In this document: one piece after another, positions 45,926-54,443 of the stretch | How positions within the stretch are numbered: the stretch's first letter is position 1 | How the letters are laid out: every line of letters starts with the position of its first letter | Source of the DNA: Oscillospiraceae bacterium | GTDB taxonomy: Bacteria > Bacillota > Clostridia > Oscillospirales > Oscillospiraceae | Direction: 5' to 3' | DNA length: 54,443 bases | Assembly: GCA_015067665.1 (NCBI GenBank) | Contig: SVLZ01000007.1 | Span: forward strand, 1-54,443 | Notes under the pieces: generated by a model | What the model was told of the DNA's origin: nothing | The model's input: the letters and a program-made list of their open reading frames with translations, nothing else | Databases searched by the model: none | Program-made: the position numbers and the translations under genes

Positions 45926-47581
45926 TTAGATCTCCATAATGACGGGAAGGATCATCGGATTGCGCTTTGTTGTCTTGTAGAGATAGCCGCTCAGGTCGTT
46001 CTTAATGGCGGATTTTACCGTCGCCCAATCGCGGCTTCTGCGTCTGCCGCAGCGCTCGATGGCTTCGAGGGCCACCTCACGTAGATCTTCAATGAGCTGC
46101 TCGGATTCCTTTACATAGATAAAACCGCGGGTGATGATGTCCGGACCGGAGATGATGCCGCCGTCCTGACTGCTTAGGTTGACGCATACCACGATCATAC
46201 CGTCCTGAGCAAGGTGTTTTCTGTCACGGAGCACGACACTGCCTACATCGCCCACACCGGTGCCATCCACAAGAACCATACCGGCCTGTACCGCACCGTT
46301 TACCTTGCAGCTGCGGGCGCTGAGTTCAATTACGTCACCAAGCTCACCGATGACCACGTTCTTTTCCTTCATACCCATCTGCACAGCCAGTCTGCCGTGG
46401 AGCTGGAGATGGCGCTGTTCACCGTGAACGGGAATAAAGTACTTGGGCTTTACCAGTGCGTGGATGATCTTGAGTTCTTCCTGACAAGCGTGGCCGGATA
46501 CATGGAGGCCTTCGCTCTTTTCGTATACGACATCTGCACCCTTGCGGTAGAGTTCGTTGATTATGCGGGAGACGGCCTTTTCGTTGCCGGGAATGGCAGA
46601 GGCAGAAATAATGATTCGGTCACCGCTCATAATATCGATCTGCTTGTGGGTAGAAAACGCCATCCGATAAAGGGCAGACATATTCTCACCCTGAGAGCCG
46701 GTAGAGACGATGACCACCTTGTTTTTCGGCAGGCTCTTGATGGCGCCAAGGTCCACAATGGTACCGGCAGGTACCTTGATATAGCCCAGCTCTTGGGCGA
46801 CCTTTATCATATTTTCCATACTGCGTCCGGTCACGGCGACCTTTCTGCCGTAGCGGGTGGCAGTTTCCAGCACTGCCTGAATCCTGTGCATATTGGAGGC
46901 GAAGGTGGTGACAACGATCCGCTGGTCACAGTTTTTGAACTGGCGGTCAAGCCCTTCTGCAACGATGTTTTCACTGGGGGTGTAGCCTTGACGTTCTACG
47001 TTGGTGGAATCTGCCAACAGGGCAAGCACACCGTTATTGCCCAGCTCACCAAGGCGAGCAAGATCGATCATACCGTCCTTGGCGGTGGGGTCGATCTTAA
47101 AGTCACCGGTCATGATCACCGTGCCGATGGGGGTATGAATGGCGAAGCAAACGGCATCGGCAATGGAGTGATTGACGTGGATAAATTCCACGGTAAAGCA
47201 ACCTGCCTTTACCACGTCGCCGGGCTTGTGGGTGATAAGCTTTACTTTGTCGGCAATGCGGTGCTCCTCCAGCTTCAGTTTGATCAGACCGCAGGTCATT
47301 GCGGTGCCGTGAATGGGGCAATTTACCTGCTGCATACAGTAGGGGATGGAGCCAATGTGATCCTCATGGCCGTGGGTAATAAACATACCCCGCAGCTTCT
47401 TTGCATTTTGCACCAAATAGGAAAAATCAGGGATCACAAGGTCAACACCGTACATTTCTTCGTCAGGGAAACCAACACCGCAGTCGATGGCGATCATATC
47501 CTTGCCGTACTCAAGCACGGTGATATTTTTACCGATTTCATCCAAACCGCCTAAGGGAATAATCTTCAGTTTTTCAGCCAA
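45926..47581 (-). CDS. rnj: Ribonuclease J
   Basis: RNase J is a metallo-beta-lactamase/beta-CASP nuclease with 5'-3' exonuclease and endonuclease activity, central to mRNA decay and rRNA maturation in Firmicutes. The 551-residue protein has HGHEDHIGSIPY, the metal site TGDFKID, LLADSTN, STGSQGE, SASAIPGNE and HVSGHACQEE. On the minus strand GGAGAG precedes ATG 47581. Its stop lies 8 bases from the folded element at 45649-45918. It has its own promoter and a structured leader, and is divergent from gdpP. Confidence 0.96.
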   Translation of the reverse strand: MAEKLKIIPLGGLDEIGKNITVLEYGKDMIAIDCGVGFPDEEMYGVDLVIPDFSYLVQNAKKLRGMFITHGHEDHIGSIPYCMQQVNCPIHGTAMTCGLIKLKLEEHRIADKVKLITHKPGDVVKAGCFTVEFIHVNHSIADAVCFAIHTPIGTVIMTGDFKIDPTAKDGMIDLARLGELGNNGVLALLADSTNVERQGYTPSENIVAEGLDRQFKNCDQRIVVTTFASNMHRIQAVLETATRYGRKVAVTGRSMENMIKVAQELGYIKVPAGTIVDLGAIKSLPKNKVVIVSTGSQGENMSALYRMAFSTHKQIDIMSGDRIIISASAIPGNEKAVSRIINELYRKGADVVYEKSEGLHVSGHACQEELKIIHALVKPKYFIPVHGEQRHLQLHGRLAVQMGMKEKNVVIGELGDVIELSARSCKVNGAVQAGMVLVDGTGVGDVGSVVLRDRKHLAQDGMIVVCVNLSSQDGGIISGPDIITRGFIYVKESEQLIEDLREVALEAIERCGRRRSRDWATVKSAIKNDLSGYLYKTTKRNPMILPVIMEI

Positions 47582-47736
47582 TTTTGATATTCTCTCCTTT
47601 CAAAATGTAAAAATGGCATCAAAAAGCGGGCAGCCAACATAAGCCGGATCGAGCCCTGAATCGCTCTGCCGCCTATGGATTGCCTGCTAATATGTTCACT
47701 TTCGAGATATGGGAACTGGCGGTCCCATATCTTGAC
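47582..47736 (-). promoter_or_regulatory. Structured 5' leader of rnj with terminator-like stem
   Basis: The rnj transcript should begin near 47736, giving a leader of about 155 nt. It holds a 5' hairpin (47705-47732) and, further along, GGCAG (minus strand of 47666-47670) paired with CTGCC (47629-47633), extended by GC pairs, enclosing a GAGC/GCTC hairpin and followed directly by UUUUU (47625 to 47621). This looks like an intrinsic terminator ahead of the coding region, i.e. a possible attenuator. No known riboswitch was recognised. The rest of the 336-base gap to gdpP holds the two divergent promoters. Confidence 0.55.
47705..47732 (-). promoter_or_regulatory. Hairpin at the 5' end of the rnj mRNA
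   Basis: AGATATGGGA (47705-47714) is fully complementary to TCCCATATCT (47723-47732), leaving an 8-nt loop. On the minus strand it begins about four bases from the predicted transcription start. A 5'-terminal stem is known in general to block 5'-3' exonucleases; here the mRNA encodes such an enzyme. Confidence 0.7.
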
Positions 47737-47742
47737 AAGGAT

Positions 47743-47771
47743 AGTATAACACAAAAATATGGGGATGTACA
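47743..47771 (-). promoter_or_regulatory. Promoter of rnj
   Basis: On the minus strand: -35 TGTACA (47771 to 47766), a 17-nt spacer and -10 TATACT (47748 to 47743) with TGT immediately upstream, an extended -10. Predicted start near 47736. Confidence 0.72.
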
Positions 47772-47832
47772 CATTTATTTTCTTGCAAAATCCGACAGGT
47801 GCGTATTTTCCGCAAAAAAGTATGAAAACCGG

Positions 47833-47861
47833 TTGCAGGATTGGGAATAATTTGATATAAT
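47833..47861 (+). promoter_or_regulatory. Promoter of gdpP-rplI-dnaB-tilS-hpt-ftsH
   Basis: A -35 TTGCAG (47833-47838), a 17-nt spacer and a perfect -10 TATAAT (47856-47861) preceded by TGA, an extended -10. It lies 56 bases before the gdpP start. Confidence 0.85.
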
Positions 47862-47917
47862 AACTGAATAGAGCATAAACTGGATTTTCTATATCCATTT
47901 TTAAGGAGGCAGCAGCG

Positions 47918-49894
47918 TTGAATAAGAAACTCAAGCGGCATCTGCAGCAGAATACTGGATATTTTTATATCATTTTACTTGTTTTCGTGATTGCGGCAGC
48001 AGTGATGGGCAACTATATTCTGGCACTGGCAGAAGGCGTTGTAACCCTTGTGTTGCTCATTGCATTTCTGGTTTCCAGAAGCAAGCGCAGAAAGGATATG
48101 CAGCTTTATTTACAGACGGTTACAGACAGTATGAATACCATTGAGGGCGCTACCTCTCCGCTGCCTGTTGTGGTGGTACGTCTTGAGGATTCCGGTATCG
48201 TTTTTGCCAATGAGCTGTTTACCGAAATCAGCGGCTATAAAGAGGGCTTCCGTCAGCACTTACTGCAGGAGCTGCTGCCGGATTTTCCTACGGACTGGCT
48301 CAGCGCAGGTAAGTCGGAATACCCCTATGATGTGACTTTGGATAAGCGCCGCTACCGCGTGTACGGTACGGCGATCATTGCCGATGACAGCAGAAATACC
48401 CGCCTTGGCTTTTTGTATTTTGTAGACTTAAATGAGCTGTATCAGGTTCGTGATGAGTATATTCGCACCCGTCCGGTAGTTTCCATTATCCTTGTGGACA
48501 ATTACGAGGAGCTGACAAAGAACCTGACGGAAAGCGCCATTTCTCTTCTGAATGCGGATATTCATAATGCCATTACCAAGTGGACCGATAAATTCCACGG
48601 CTTACTTCGCAGATTGGAAAAGAATCGCTATATGCTGATTTTCGAAAAGCGGTATCTTCAAACAGCTATTGACGGAAAATTCTCTATTTTGGAGGACATT
48701 CACGAGATTACCAGCCCTTCCGGTCTGCCTGCCTCTATTTCCTTTGGCCTTGGCGTGGATGGTGCCAATTTCTCCGAATGTTATGAATTTGCATCCTTGG
48801 CGATCGAGATGGCGCTGGGTCGCGGCGGTGACCAAGCGGTCATTAAAAACCGACTGAACTTCGATTTTTACGGTGGCCGCAGCAAAGAAAACGAGGCCCA
48901 CAGCCGTGTCCGCTCCCGTATCAATGCCAACTCTCTGATGGAATTGATCGGACAAAGCAACCGTGTCTTTGTAATGGGACACAAGATCGCGGATTTGGAT
49001 GCGATCGGTGCGGCTCTGGGTGTCTGCTGTATGTGCCGCAAAAAGGGAAAGCCTGCCCATATCGTTATGGATACGGAAAATAACGTTGTTGGTAAGCTCC
49101 TTGATGAAATCCGTGCAGTTCCTGAGTATGAGTCTGCATTTATTTCCGGTGAGGAGGCATTGCTGCATTGTGATAACCGCAGCCTTCTCGTTGTGGTCGA
49201 TACCAACCGCCCGGATCAGGTGGAGTTTATGCCCCTTCTGGATGCGGCAACGAAAATCTGTCTCATTGACCATCACCGCCGCGCAGCGGACTATATTAAG
49301 GAAGTGGTGGTCACCTGCCACGAGGTTGGTGCGTCCTCTGCCTGCGAGCTGACCACTGAGCTTATGGAATATGTCCTTGAGAAGAAGGATATTCTGCCTA
49401 TTGAGGCAAAGGCGCTGATGGCAGGCATTTTCCTGGATACCAAGAGTTTTAACGTCCGTACCGGTGAGCGTACCTTTGAGGCGGCTGCTTATCTCAAGCA
49501 GATCGGCGCAGATACCACGGAGGTTAAGCAATTGCTGCAAACCAATTTCCAGGATACCATTGCAAAATATCAGATCATAAAAACTGCCAAGCTCTACCGG
49601 CAGGAGATCGCAATTGCCGCCCTTAACGGCACTACCACCCGGGCACTTGCTGCGCAGGCAGCGGATGAGCTGCTGAACATTTCCGGCATTACTGCCTCTT
49701 TTGTGCTGTATCAGGCCGAAGATAGGGTCTATATGTCTGCCCGCTCTATGGGTAATGTGAACGTGCAGATGATCCTTGAGCCCCTTGGCGGCGGCGGAAA
49801 CGGCGCAACAGCCGGTGCCCAAATTAAGGACAGCACGGTAGAACGGGTGCTGGAGGATCTGGTGGCATCCATCGATAAGTATTATGAAGAGTAA
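47918..49894 (+). CDS. gdpP: Cyclic-di-AMP phosphodiesterase GdpP
   Basis: GdpP hydrolyses c-di-AMP and so opposes CdaA (4457-5320). The 658-residue protein has two N-terminal membrane helices (about 15-54), a PAS-like domain (about 80-170), a degenerate GGDEF domain (about 175-300), then DHH (His355, Asp359 and Asp361 in [15 protein letters not shown] at 451-453) and DHHA1 domains. The start is TTG 47918 with AAGGAGG eight bases upstream. The usual order gdpP-rplI-dnaB is kept; rplI starts 17 bases later. Confidence 0.96.
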   Translation: MNKKLKRHLQQNTGYFYIILLVFVIAAAVMGNYILALAEGVVTLVLLIAFLVSRSKRRKDMQLYLQTVTDSMNTIEGATSPLPVVVVRLEDSGIVFANELFTEISGYKEGFRQHLLQELLPDFPTDWLSAGKSEYPYDVTLDKRRYRVYGTAIIADDSRNTRLGFLYFVDLNELYQVRDEYIRTRPVVSIILVDNYEELTKNLTESAISLLNADIHNAITKWTDKFHGLLRRLEKNRYMLIFEKRYLQTAIDGKFSILEDIHEITSPSGLPASISFGLGVDGANFSECYEFASLAIEMALGRGGDQAVIKNRLNFDFYGGRSKENEAHSRVRSRINANSLMELIGQSNRVFVMGHKIADLDAIGAALGVCCMCRKKGKPAHIVMDTENNVVGKLLDEIRAVPEYESAFISGEEALLHCDNRSLLVVVDTNRPDQVEFMPLLDAATKICLIDHHRRAADYIKEVVVTCHEVGASSACELTTELMEYVLEKKDILPIEAKALMAGIFLDTKSFNVRTGERTFEAAAYLKQIGADTTEVKQLLQTNFQDTIAKYQIIKTAKLYRQEIAIAALNGTTTRALAAQAADELLNISGITASFVLYQAEDRVYMSARSMGNVNVQMILEPLGGGGNGATAGAQIKDSTVERVLEDLVASIDKYYEE

Positions 49895-49911
49895 CCATAA
49901 GGAGTATTATT

Positions 49912-50358
49912 ATGAAAGTTATTTTATTGCAAGATGTAAAGGGTAAAGGCAAAAAGGGACAGCTGCTGGAGGTTTCCGACGGCTACGCAAGAAACTATAT
50001 GCTGCCGAAGAAGCTGGCAATTGAAGCAACTGCCGATGCCGTTAATACCAAGAAGATGAACGATAAGGCGGCAGCTGAGAAGGCTGCCAAGGAGCGGGCT
50101 GAGGCGCTTGACACCTCCCGAAAACTGCGGGAGATGACCGTTACAGTGAAGGCCAAGGGCGGCGGTGCAGGCAGACTGTTTGGCTCCGTGACTACACAGG
50201 AAATTGCCGATGCGCTGAAGGCGACTGCCGGCATCGTGCTCGATAAGCGCAAGATCGTTCTGTCCGACCCCATTAAGAGCGTTGGAACATATACTGTCCA
50301 GTGCAAGCTGGGTTATGAGATCACCGCACCGCTTACGGTTAAAATTGAGGAGATTTAG
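49912..50358 (+). CDS. rplI: 50S ribosomal protein L9
   Basis: L9 is a 148-residue ribosomal protein with an N-terminal RNA-binding domain ([33 protein letters not shown]), a connecting alpha helix (about 45-75) and a C-terminal domain ([17 protein letters not shown]). It sits between gdpP and dnaB, as in most Firmicutes. Confidence 0.97.
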   Translation: MKVILLQDVKGKGKKGQLLEVSDGYARNYMLPKKLAIEATADAVNTKKMNDKAAAEKAAKERAEALDTSRKLREMTVTVKAKGGGAGRLFGSVTTQEIADALKATAGIVLDKRKIVLSDPIKSVGTYTVQCKLGYEITAPLTVKIEEI

Positions 50359-50373
50359 AGAGGAGAGACCCTC

Positions 50374-51711
50374 GTGGACACTGAATTGACATCTCGACAG
50401 ATGCCCCATTCCTTGGAGGCGGAGCAAGCTGTTTTGGGTAGTATTCTCATTGACAGCAACTGCGTTTCCGATATTATTGGCATTGTAAAGCCCGAGGATT
50501 TCTATTTGCAGCAGAACAGAGAGATCTTTGAAACAGTCTATACGATGTTCAACTTCTCTTTGACCATTGACCCGGTTACGGTCTTGGATAAGATGCGGGA
50601 GCTGGGCTACTATAACGACAATTCCCGCGCCTACATCATCCAGCTTATGGAGATCACGCCCACTGCCCACCACGCGGCTCGCTATGCCCGGATCGTTCGG
50701 GAGAAGGCGATGCTCCGCAATTTGGGTGTTGCGGCTGCAGATATTAGTGAGATGGTCTACTCGCAGGTAGGTGCACCGGATGAAATTTTGGAAAGTGCGG
50801 AGAAGCAGATCTATGCCGTGCGCAAAGGGCAAAGCACCGATTCTATGGAGCATATCGGTGTGACGCTGCACCGGGTTTTCGATAACCTGACTATCCTCAG
50901 CCAATCGGATTCTGCTATCCCCGGTCTTTCTACGGGTATGCGGGATTTGGATAATAAGCTCAACGGTCTGAATAAATCCGACCTTGTGCTTCTTGCTGCC
51001 CGTCCCGCCATGGGTAAGACTGCCTTCGCGCTGAATATCTGCTTGAATGTAGCAAAAAAGTATAATAAGACGGTGGCATTCTTCTCTCTGGAAATGAGCA
51101 GAGAGCAGCTGGCTATGCGTCTGCTTTCGATCGAGAGCTTTGTGGACGGTCAGAAGCTGGCAACCGGCAAGCTTACCGATGACGAATGGCAGAAGATCTC
51201 TATGGCAGCTTCCGCATTGAGCCAGACCGACATCCGCGTAGACGACAATGCTACCCTGACGGTTGCAGATATGAATGCGAAGTGCCGTCGGCTGGAGAAT
51301 TTAGGCCTTGTGATCGTTGACTATTTGCAGCTGATGAACGGCTCCGGCAACGGAAAGGGCGGGGATAACCGCGTTAACGTGGTCAGCGACATTTCCCGTT
51401 CTATGAAAATTATGGCAAAAGAGCTGAATGTACCGGTGCTCTGTCTCAGTCAGCTTTCCCGTGGACCGGAAGGCCGGCAGGACAAGCGCCCGCTGCTTTC
51501 TGACCTTCGCGAATCCGGCGCTATCGAGCAGGATGCGGACGAAGTTATGTTCCTTTACCGCGATGAGTATTATAACGAGAATTCCGAGGACAAGGGTATT
51601 GCGGAATGTATTATTGCCAAGAACCGTCACGGCGAGCCGGGCACGGTAAAGCTGCAATGGGTTCCTCAGTATCAGACCTTTGCTGATCGGGAGTGGAAAC
51701 GTGCTGAATAA
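50374..51711 (+). CDS. dnaB: Replicative DNA helicase
   Basis: This is the hexameric replicative helicase (DnaC in Bacillus naming), which opens the fork in front of the polymerase. The 445-residue protein starts MPHSLEAEQAVLGSIL after a short lead, with Walker A ARPAMGKTA (209-217), the FFSLEMSREQL motif and the VIVDYLQLM Walker B. The start is GTG 50374 after GAGGAGAG. It overlaps tilS by 11 bases. Confidence 0.96.
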   Translation: MDTELTSRQMPHSLEAEQAVLGSILIDSNCVSDIIGIVKPEDFYLQQNREIFETVYTMFNFSLTIDPVTVLDKMRELGYYNDNSRAYIIQLMEITPTAHHAARYARIVREKAMLRNLGVAAADISEMVYSQVGAPDEILESAEKQIYAVRKGQSTDSMEHIGVTLHRVFDNLTILSQSDSAIPGLSTGMRDLDNKLNGLNKSDLVLLAARPAMGKTAFALNICLNVAKKYNKTVAFFSLEMSREQLAMRLLSIESFVDGQKLATGKLTDDEWQKISMAASALSQTDIRVDDNATLTVADMNAKCRRLENLGLVIVDYLQLMNGSGNGKGGDNRVNVVSDISRSMKIMAKELNVPVLCLSQLSRGPEGRQDKRPLLSDLRESGAIEQDADEVMFLYRDEYYNENSEDKGIAECIIAKNRHGEPGTVKLQWVPQYQTFADREWKRAE

Positions 51712-52954
51712 GATTCTTGCCTTTAACCGGGAATATGCTTTGTTTTCTCCGGGCGACAGGGTGATCTGTGCTGTCTCCGGTGGCGCAGATTCCATGGCGC
51801 TGCTTTGGGGTATGTATATGCTCCGGGAAAAATTGGGTATTATTTTAGAATGCGCCCACTTTAACCACCGGCTTCGAGGCGCAGAATCGGAGCGGGACAG
51901 CGCCTTTGTCCGACAGTTTTGCGCTGATTACCACATCCCTTTTCACTATTCTGCTGCTCAGGTCGTGGCAGGGGAGAAAGGGTTGGAGGCAGCCGCCCGG
52001 GATGCAAGATATGCCTATTTACGTTCTCTGCCCGGGAAGATCGCAACTGCTCATACAGCCGATGACAATGCGGAAACGGTACTGATGCACCTGCTGCGCG
52101 GCACGGGTCTTAAGGGACTTGGCGGCATTGCGCCGCAAAGCGGCAATGTGATCCGTCCGATGCTATCCGTTACCCGGCAGGAGGTACTTGCCTTTTTAGA
52201 GGAGTACAGCATTCCCTATGTGGAAGACAGCTCGAACAGCACCGACGACTTTCTGCGCAACCGCCTGCGGCATAACGTGGTGCCGATCCTTCGGGCAGAA
52301 AATCCGAAATTTGCACCCAATGTATCCCAAATGGCACTGCGTCTGCGGCAGGATGAGGCCTGTTTGCAGGCACAGACCCCCAAAACGGCTTCCGTCTCCC
52401 ATTTTGCAGATATGGCGCCCGCCATCCGTGCCCGTGCCATTGCTGCCTTTTTGGAAGATGCAGGTGTAAAGGATGCAGGTGCGCAGCAGATCGCTTCTGT
52501 TGAGGGACTCCTTGCGTCAAAGAAACCTTCTGCATCGGTATCCTTTCCCGGCAACGTCGTGATCAGAAGAGAATATGACAGCTTAAAAATTGGGGCAGCA
52601 GCTTCACTACCGGAACCGGTACGTCTGCCTTGTCCGGGAAGTGTGACCTTTGGCAATTGGCGAATTTCCGCCCGTATTGCCGAAGAGGAATGCAACGCGA
52701 AGTATCGCTTCACGGTTTATACCCAGGGCGATATTTATGTACGCTCCAAAACTTCCGGTGATAGGATCACCTTTGCCTTTGGCACAAAATCTTTGAAAAA
52801 GTTATTTATTGATGATAAGATCCCGGCAGCCCAGCGCCCGCAGATCCCCGTTATAGCAGATGAAAAGGGAATTTTGGGTGTATGCGGCTACGGTGCGGAT
52901 CTACAGCGAGGGAAAAACGGTGTTCCTGTCGAGATTTCGATTGTGGCACTTTGA
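51701..52954 (+). CDS. tilS: tRNA(Ile)-lysidine synthetase
   Basis: TilS converts C34 of tRNA-Ile2 (CAU anticodon) to lysidine so that it reads AUA. The 417-residue protein has the PP-loop SGGADSMAL (26-34), CAHFNHRLRGAES and HTADDNAETVLMHLLRGTGL; a C-terminal domain (KTSGDRITFAFGTKSLKKLF) follows. GTG 51701 is preferred: GGGAG is upstream and the reading agrees with the family; a longer TTG start is inside dnaB. The tilS-hpt-ftsH order is conserved in Firmicutes. Confidence 0.94.
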   Translation: MLNKILAFNREYALFSPGDRVICAVSGGADSMALLWGMYMLREKLGIILECAHFNHRLRGAESERDSAFVRQFCADYHIPFHYSAAQVVAGEKGLEAAARDARYAYLRSLPGKIATAHTADDNAETVLMHLLRGTGLKGLGGIAPQSGNVIRPMLSVTRQEVLAFLEEYSIPYVEDSSNSTDDFLRNRLRHNVVPILRAENPKFAPNVSQMALRLRQDEACLQAQTPKTASVSHFADMAPAIRARAIAAFLEDAGVKDAGAQQIASVEGLLASKKPSASVSFPGNVVIRREYDSLKIGAAASLPEPVRLPCPGSVTFGNWRISARIAEEECNAKYRFTVYTQGDIYVRSKTSGDRITFAFGTKSLKKLFIDDKIPAAQRPQIPVIADEKGILGVCGYGADLQRGKNGVPVEISIVAL

Positions 52955-52978
52955 GAGAAATAATGGAGGTAGTATAGT

Positions 52979-53521
52979 ATGCACGAGCAAATTGACCACA
53001 TTCTTCTGACGCAGGAACAGATTCAGAACCGGGTAGGGGAGCTTGCTGCCCAGCTTAGCCGGGACTACGAGGGGAAAAATCCCATTTTTGTTGGTGTCCT
53101 GAAGGGCGTTGTGATGTTCTTTTCCGATATTGTCCGTGGGTTTACGGATCCCTGTCAAATCGACTTTATGTGGCTGTCGTCCTATGCCGGCTGTGAGTCC
53201 AGCGGTGATGTGAAGGTTGTTCAGGGCCTTTCCCAGGACATTCGCGGTCGCCATATCGTGATCCTTGAGGATATTTTCGATACCGGCAATTCTCTCAGCT
53301 ATACTTACAATTATCTTCAATCCCTTGAACCCGCCTCTTTGGAGATCTGTACATTCCTGGATAAGCCTGAACGCCGCAATCCGGGTGTAACATTAAAGCC
53401 GAAATATGTTGGCTATGTGATCCCCAACGAATTTGTTGTGGGATACGGTCTTGACTATAACGAATACTTCCGCAATCTGCCCTACATTGGTGTACTGAAG
53501 CAGGAAGTTTATCAGAATTAA
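52979..53521 (+). CDS. hpt: Hypoxanthine phosphoribosyltransferase
   Basis: Hpt converts hypoxanthine or guanine with PRPP to IMP or GMP. The 180-residue enzyme has [26 protein letters not shown] and the PRPP-binding [15 protein letters not shown], and ends with [24 protein letters not shown] lies ahead of ATG 52979. In Bacillus HprT has been linked with TilS and FtsH regulation; the same order is found here. Confidence 0.96.
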   Translation: MHEQIDHILLTQEQIQNRVGELAAQLSRDYEGKNPIFVGVLKGVVMFFSDIVRGFTDPCQIDFMWLSSYAGCESSGDVKVVQGLSQDIRGRHIVILEDIFDTGNSLSYTYNYLQSLEPASLEICTFLDKPERRNPGVTLKPKYVGYVIPNEFVVGYGLDYNEYFRNLPYIGVLKQEVYQN

Positions 53522-53531
53522 GGTGAAAAAT

Positions 53532-54443
53532 TTGAAAAAACGCAAAACATTCGCTCTCATCATTTATATTGCAATTCTTGTCCTTGTATTTTCGTGGATG
53601 CTGGGTCTGTTTTCTTCGGGAAAGCCGTCGCTTACCTATTCCCAAATCGTGACCCTGTTCCAAAACAAGCAGGTTGAGAGCTTTAAGGTCGTGGGTGAAC
53701 GAATCGAACTGAAGCTTCGTCAGCCCTATGATGGAAAAACGGAATTTGCTTGCTCCCTTGCCGATCCTGAGCGGTTCCGTGAAGAGCAGTGGGAGACCAT
53801 CGAGAAGCAGCACGCAGATGGTATTCTCGTTTCCTATGACTTCCTTCCCGGTGACAAGTTAGAGCCCTTTGACTTTGTGCTGCCGCTGATCATTGCGGGC
53901 TTGGTGCTGCTGTTCGTCTGGGGCTTCCTTGCCAGCCGCGCCAACGGACAGAATCAAATGAATACCTTCGGCAAAGCCCGTTTCGGTCTTCATAGGGATA
54001 TTAAAGCGATCTTCGCAGATGTGGCAGGTGCAGAGGAAGAAAAGGTAGAGCTGCAGGAAGTGGTGGATTTCCTGAAGGACCCGGAAAAGTACCGCAGTAT
54101 GGGTGCGAAAATTCCCCACGGGATACTGCTCTCCGGTGCGCCCGGTACAGGTAAGACACTCCTTGCCCGTGCAGTTGCCGGTGAGGCAAATGTGCCTTTC
54201 TTTACGGTTTCCGGTTCTGATTTTGTGGAGATGTTTGTCGGTGTGGGTGCAAGCCGTGTCCGTGATCTCTTTGAGCAGGCAAAAAAAGCAGCACCTGCGA
54301 TCATCTTTATTGATGAGATCGATGCGGTAGGCCGCAAACGTGGTTCCGGCCTTGGCGGCGGACACGATGAGCGTGAGCAGACATTGAACCAAATCCTTGT
54401 AGAGATGGACGGTTTTACGAAAAACGAGGGTGTTATCGTCAAA
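53532..54443 (+). CDS. ftsH: ATP-dependent zinc metalloprotease FtsH (3' end outside window)
   Basis: FtsH is a membrane AAA+ protease that degrades misfolded membrane and some soluble proteins. The first 304 codons are in the window. Start is TTG 53532 with AAGGTG upstream. A membrane helix (about 5-27) and a second one (about 116-136) enclose an extracytoplasmic part; then comes the AAA domain with Walker A GAPGTGKT (202-209) and Walker [16 protein letters not shown]. The reading is open at the right edge, so the HEXXH zinc site is outside the window. Confidence 0.96.
   Translation, partial: MKKRKTFALIIYIAILVLVFSWMLGLFSSGKPSLTYSQIVTLFQNKQVESFKVVGERIELKLRQPYDGKTEFACSLADPERFREEQWETIEKQHADGILVSYDFLPGDKLEPFDFVLPLIIAGLVLLFVWGFLASRANGQNQMNTFGKARFGLHRDIKAIFADVAGAEEEKVELQEVVDFLKDPEKYRSMGAKIPHGILLSGAPGTGKTLLARAVAGEANVPFFTVSGSDFVEMFVGVGASRVRDLFEQAKKAAPAIIFIDEIDAVGRKRGSGLGGGHDEREQTLNQILVEMDGFTKNEGVIVK

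Noticed and set aside
45797..46084. 95-codon open frame on the plus strand across the end of rnj and the folded element
   Set aside because: It overlaps rnj on the other strand and consists mostly of structured sequence; no motif is present.
46214..47554. 446-codon open frame on the plus strand inside rnj
   Set aside because: It mirrors the RNase J gene, which is fully conserved on the other strand; the frame has no family motif.
47640..47660. RNase P 3'-end-like string TCCGGCTTATG on the minus strand in the rnj leader
   Set aside because: Only about ten bases agree with the RNase P RNA end and the rest of the RNA does not match, so it is likely chance.
48602..49822. 406-codon open frame opposite gdpP
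   Set aside because: Antisense shadow of gdpP with no ribosome-binding site or motif.

Overview
This 54.4 kb window is a stretch of ordinary chromosome from a low- to mid-GC Firmicute, most probably class Clostridia (Oscillospirales/Ruminococcaceae-like). This rests on a type-A RNase P RNA, AGGAGG-type ribosome-binding sites, strong sigma-A style promoters, classic Firmicute gene runs (yicC-remA-gmk-rpoZ-priA-def-fmt-rsmB-rlmN-prpC-prkC-rsgA and dnaB-tilS-hpt-ftsH), RNase J, c-di-AMP enzymes and a Re-type citrate synthase. The lineage is inferred from gene content; no phylogeny was run. I see no phage, IS transposase, CRISPR array, rRNA or tRNA gene.

Layout. 1-286: RNase P RNA (minus, cut by the window edge), divergent from murD-ispD-ispF. 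2980-4337: DUF3343 protein and cysteine desulfurase pair. 4457-18132: a long plus-strand run beginning with cdaA-cdaR (c-di-AMP synthesis) and continuing through RNA decay, nucleotide, primosome, formyl-methionine, rRNA-methylation, Hanks-kinase/phosphatase and ribosome-maturation genes. 18147-20313: two radical SAM enzymes. 20435-21286: an unrecognised cysteine-rich protein. 21327-25229 (minus): recD2-comF-mreB. 25382-32343: a complete ten-gene F1Fo ATP synthase operon. 32445-37527: Re-citrate synthase, GntR regulator, aconitase and isocitrate dehydrogenase, a route from oxaloacetate and acetyl-CoA to 2-oxoglutarate. 37662-41833: an ABC ATPase and a giant FtsX-like permease. 41871-44657: gltX and trpS, divergent. 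44690-47581 (minus): rnj, a folded intergenic element, then dus. 47918-54443: gdpP-rplI-dnaB-tilS-hpt-ftsH, the last cut by the window end.

The points most worth attention are: (i) a 270-nt multi-helix element at 45649-45918 between rnj and dus, closed by a 14-19 bp long-range stem and flanked by TA dinucleotides, which could be a structured RNA or a MITE-like repeat; (ii) an ATP synthase whose c subunit carries the two-carboxylate Na+-type motif and whose epsilon subunit lacks the C-terminal helical domain; (iii) a near-perfect 26-bp palindrome on the -10 region of the citrate operon, next to its own GntR gene; (iv) a structured RNase J leader with a 5'-terminal hairpin and a terminator-like stem; (v) the two-radical-SAM cassette and the cysteine-rich protein, for which I can give no function.

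The c-di-AMP cyclase (cdaA), its regulator (cdaR) and the phosphodiesterase (gdpP) all lie in the window, so it encodes both arms of c-di-AMP turnover, together with the Hanks-type kinase PrkC, its phosphatase and one MreB homologue, all tied to envelope homeostasis.
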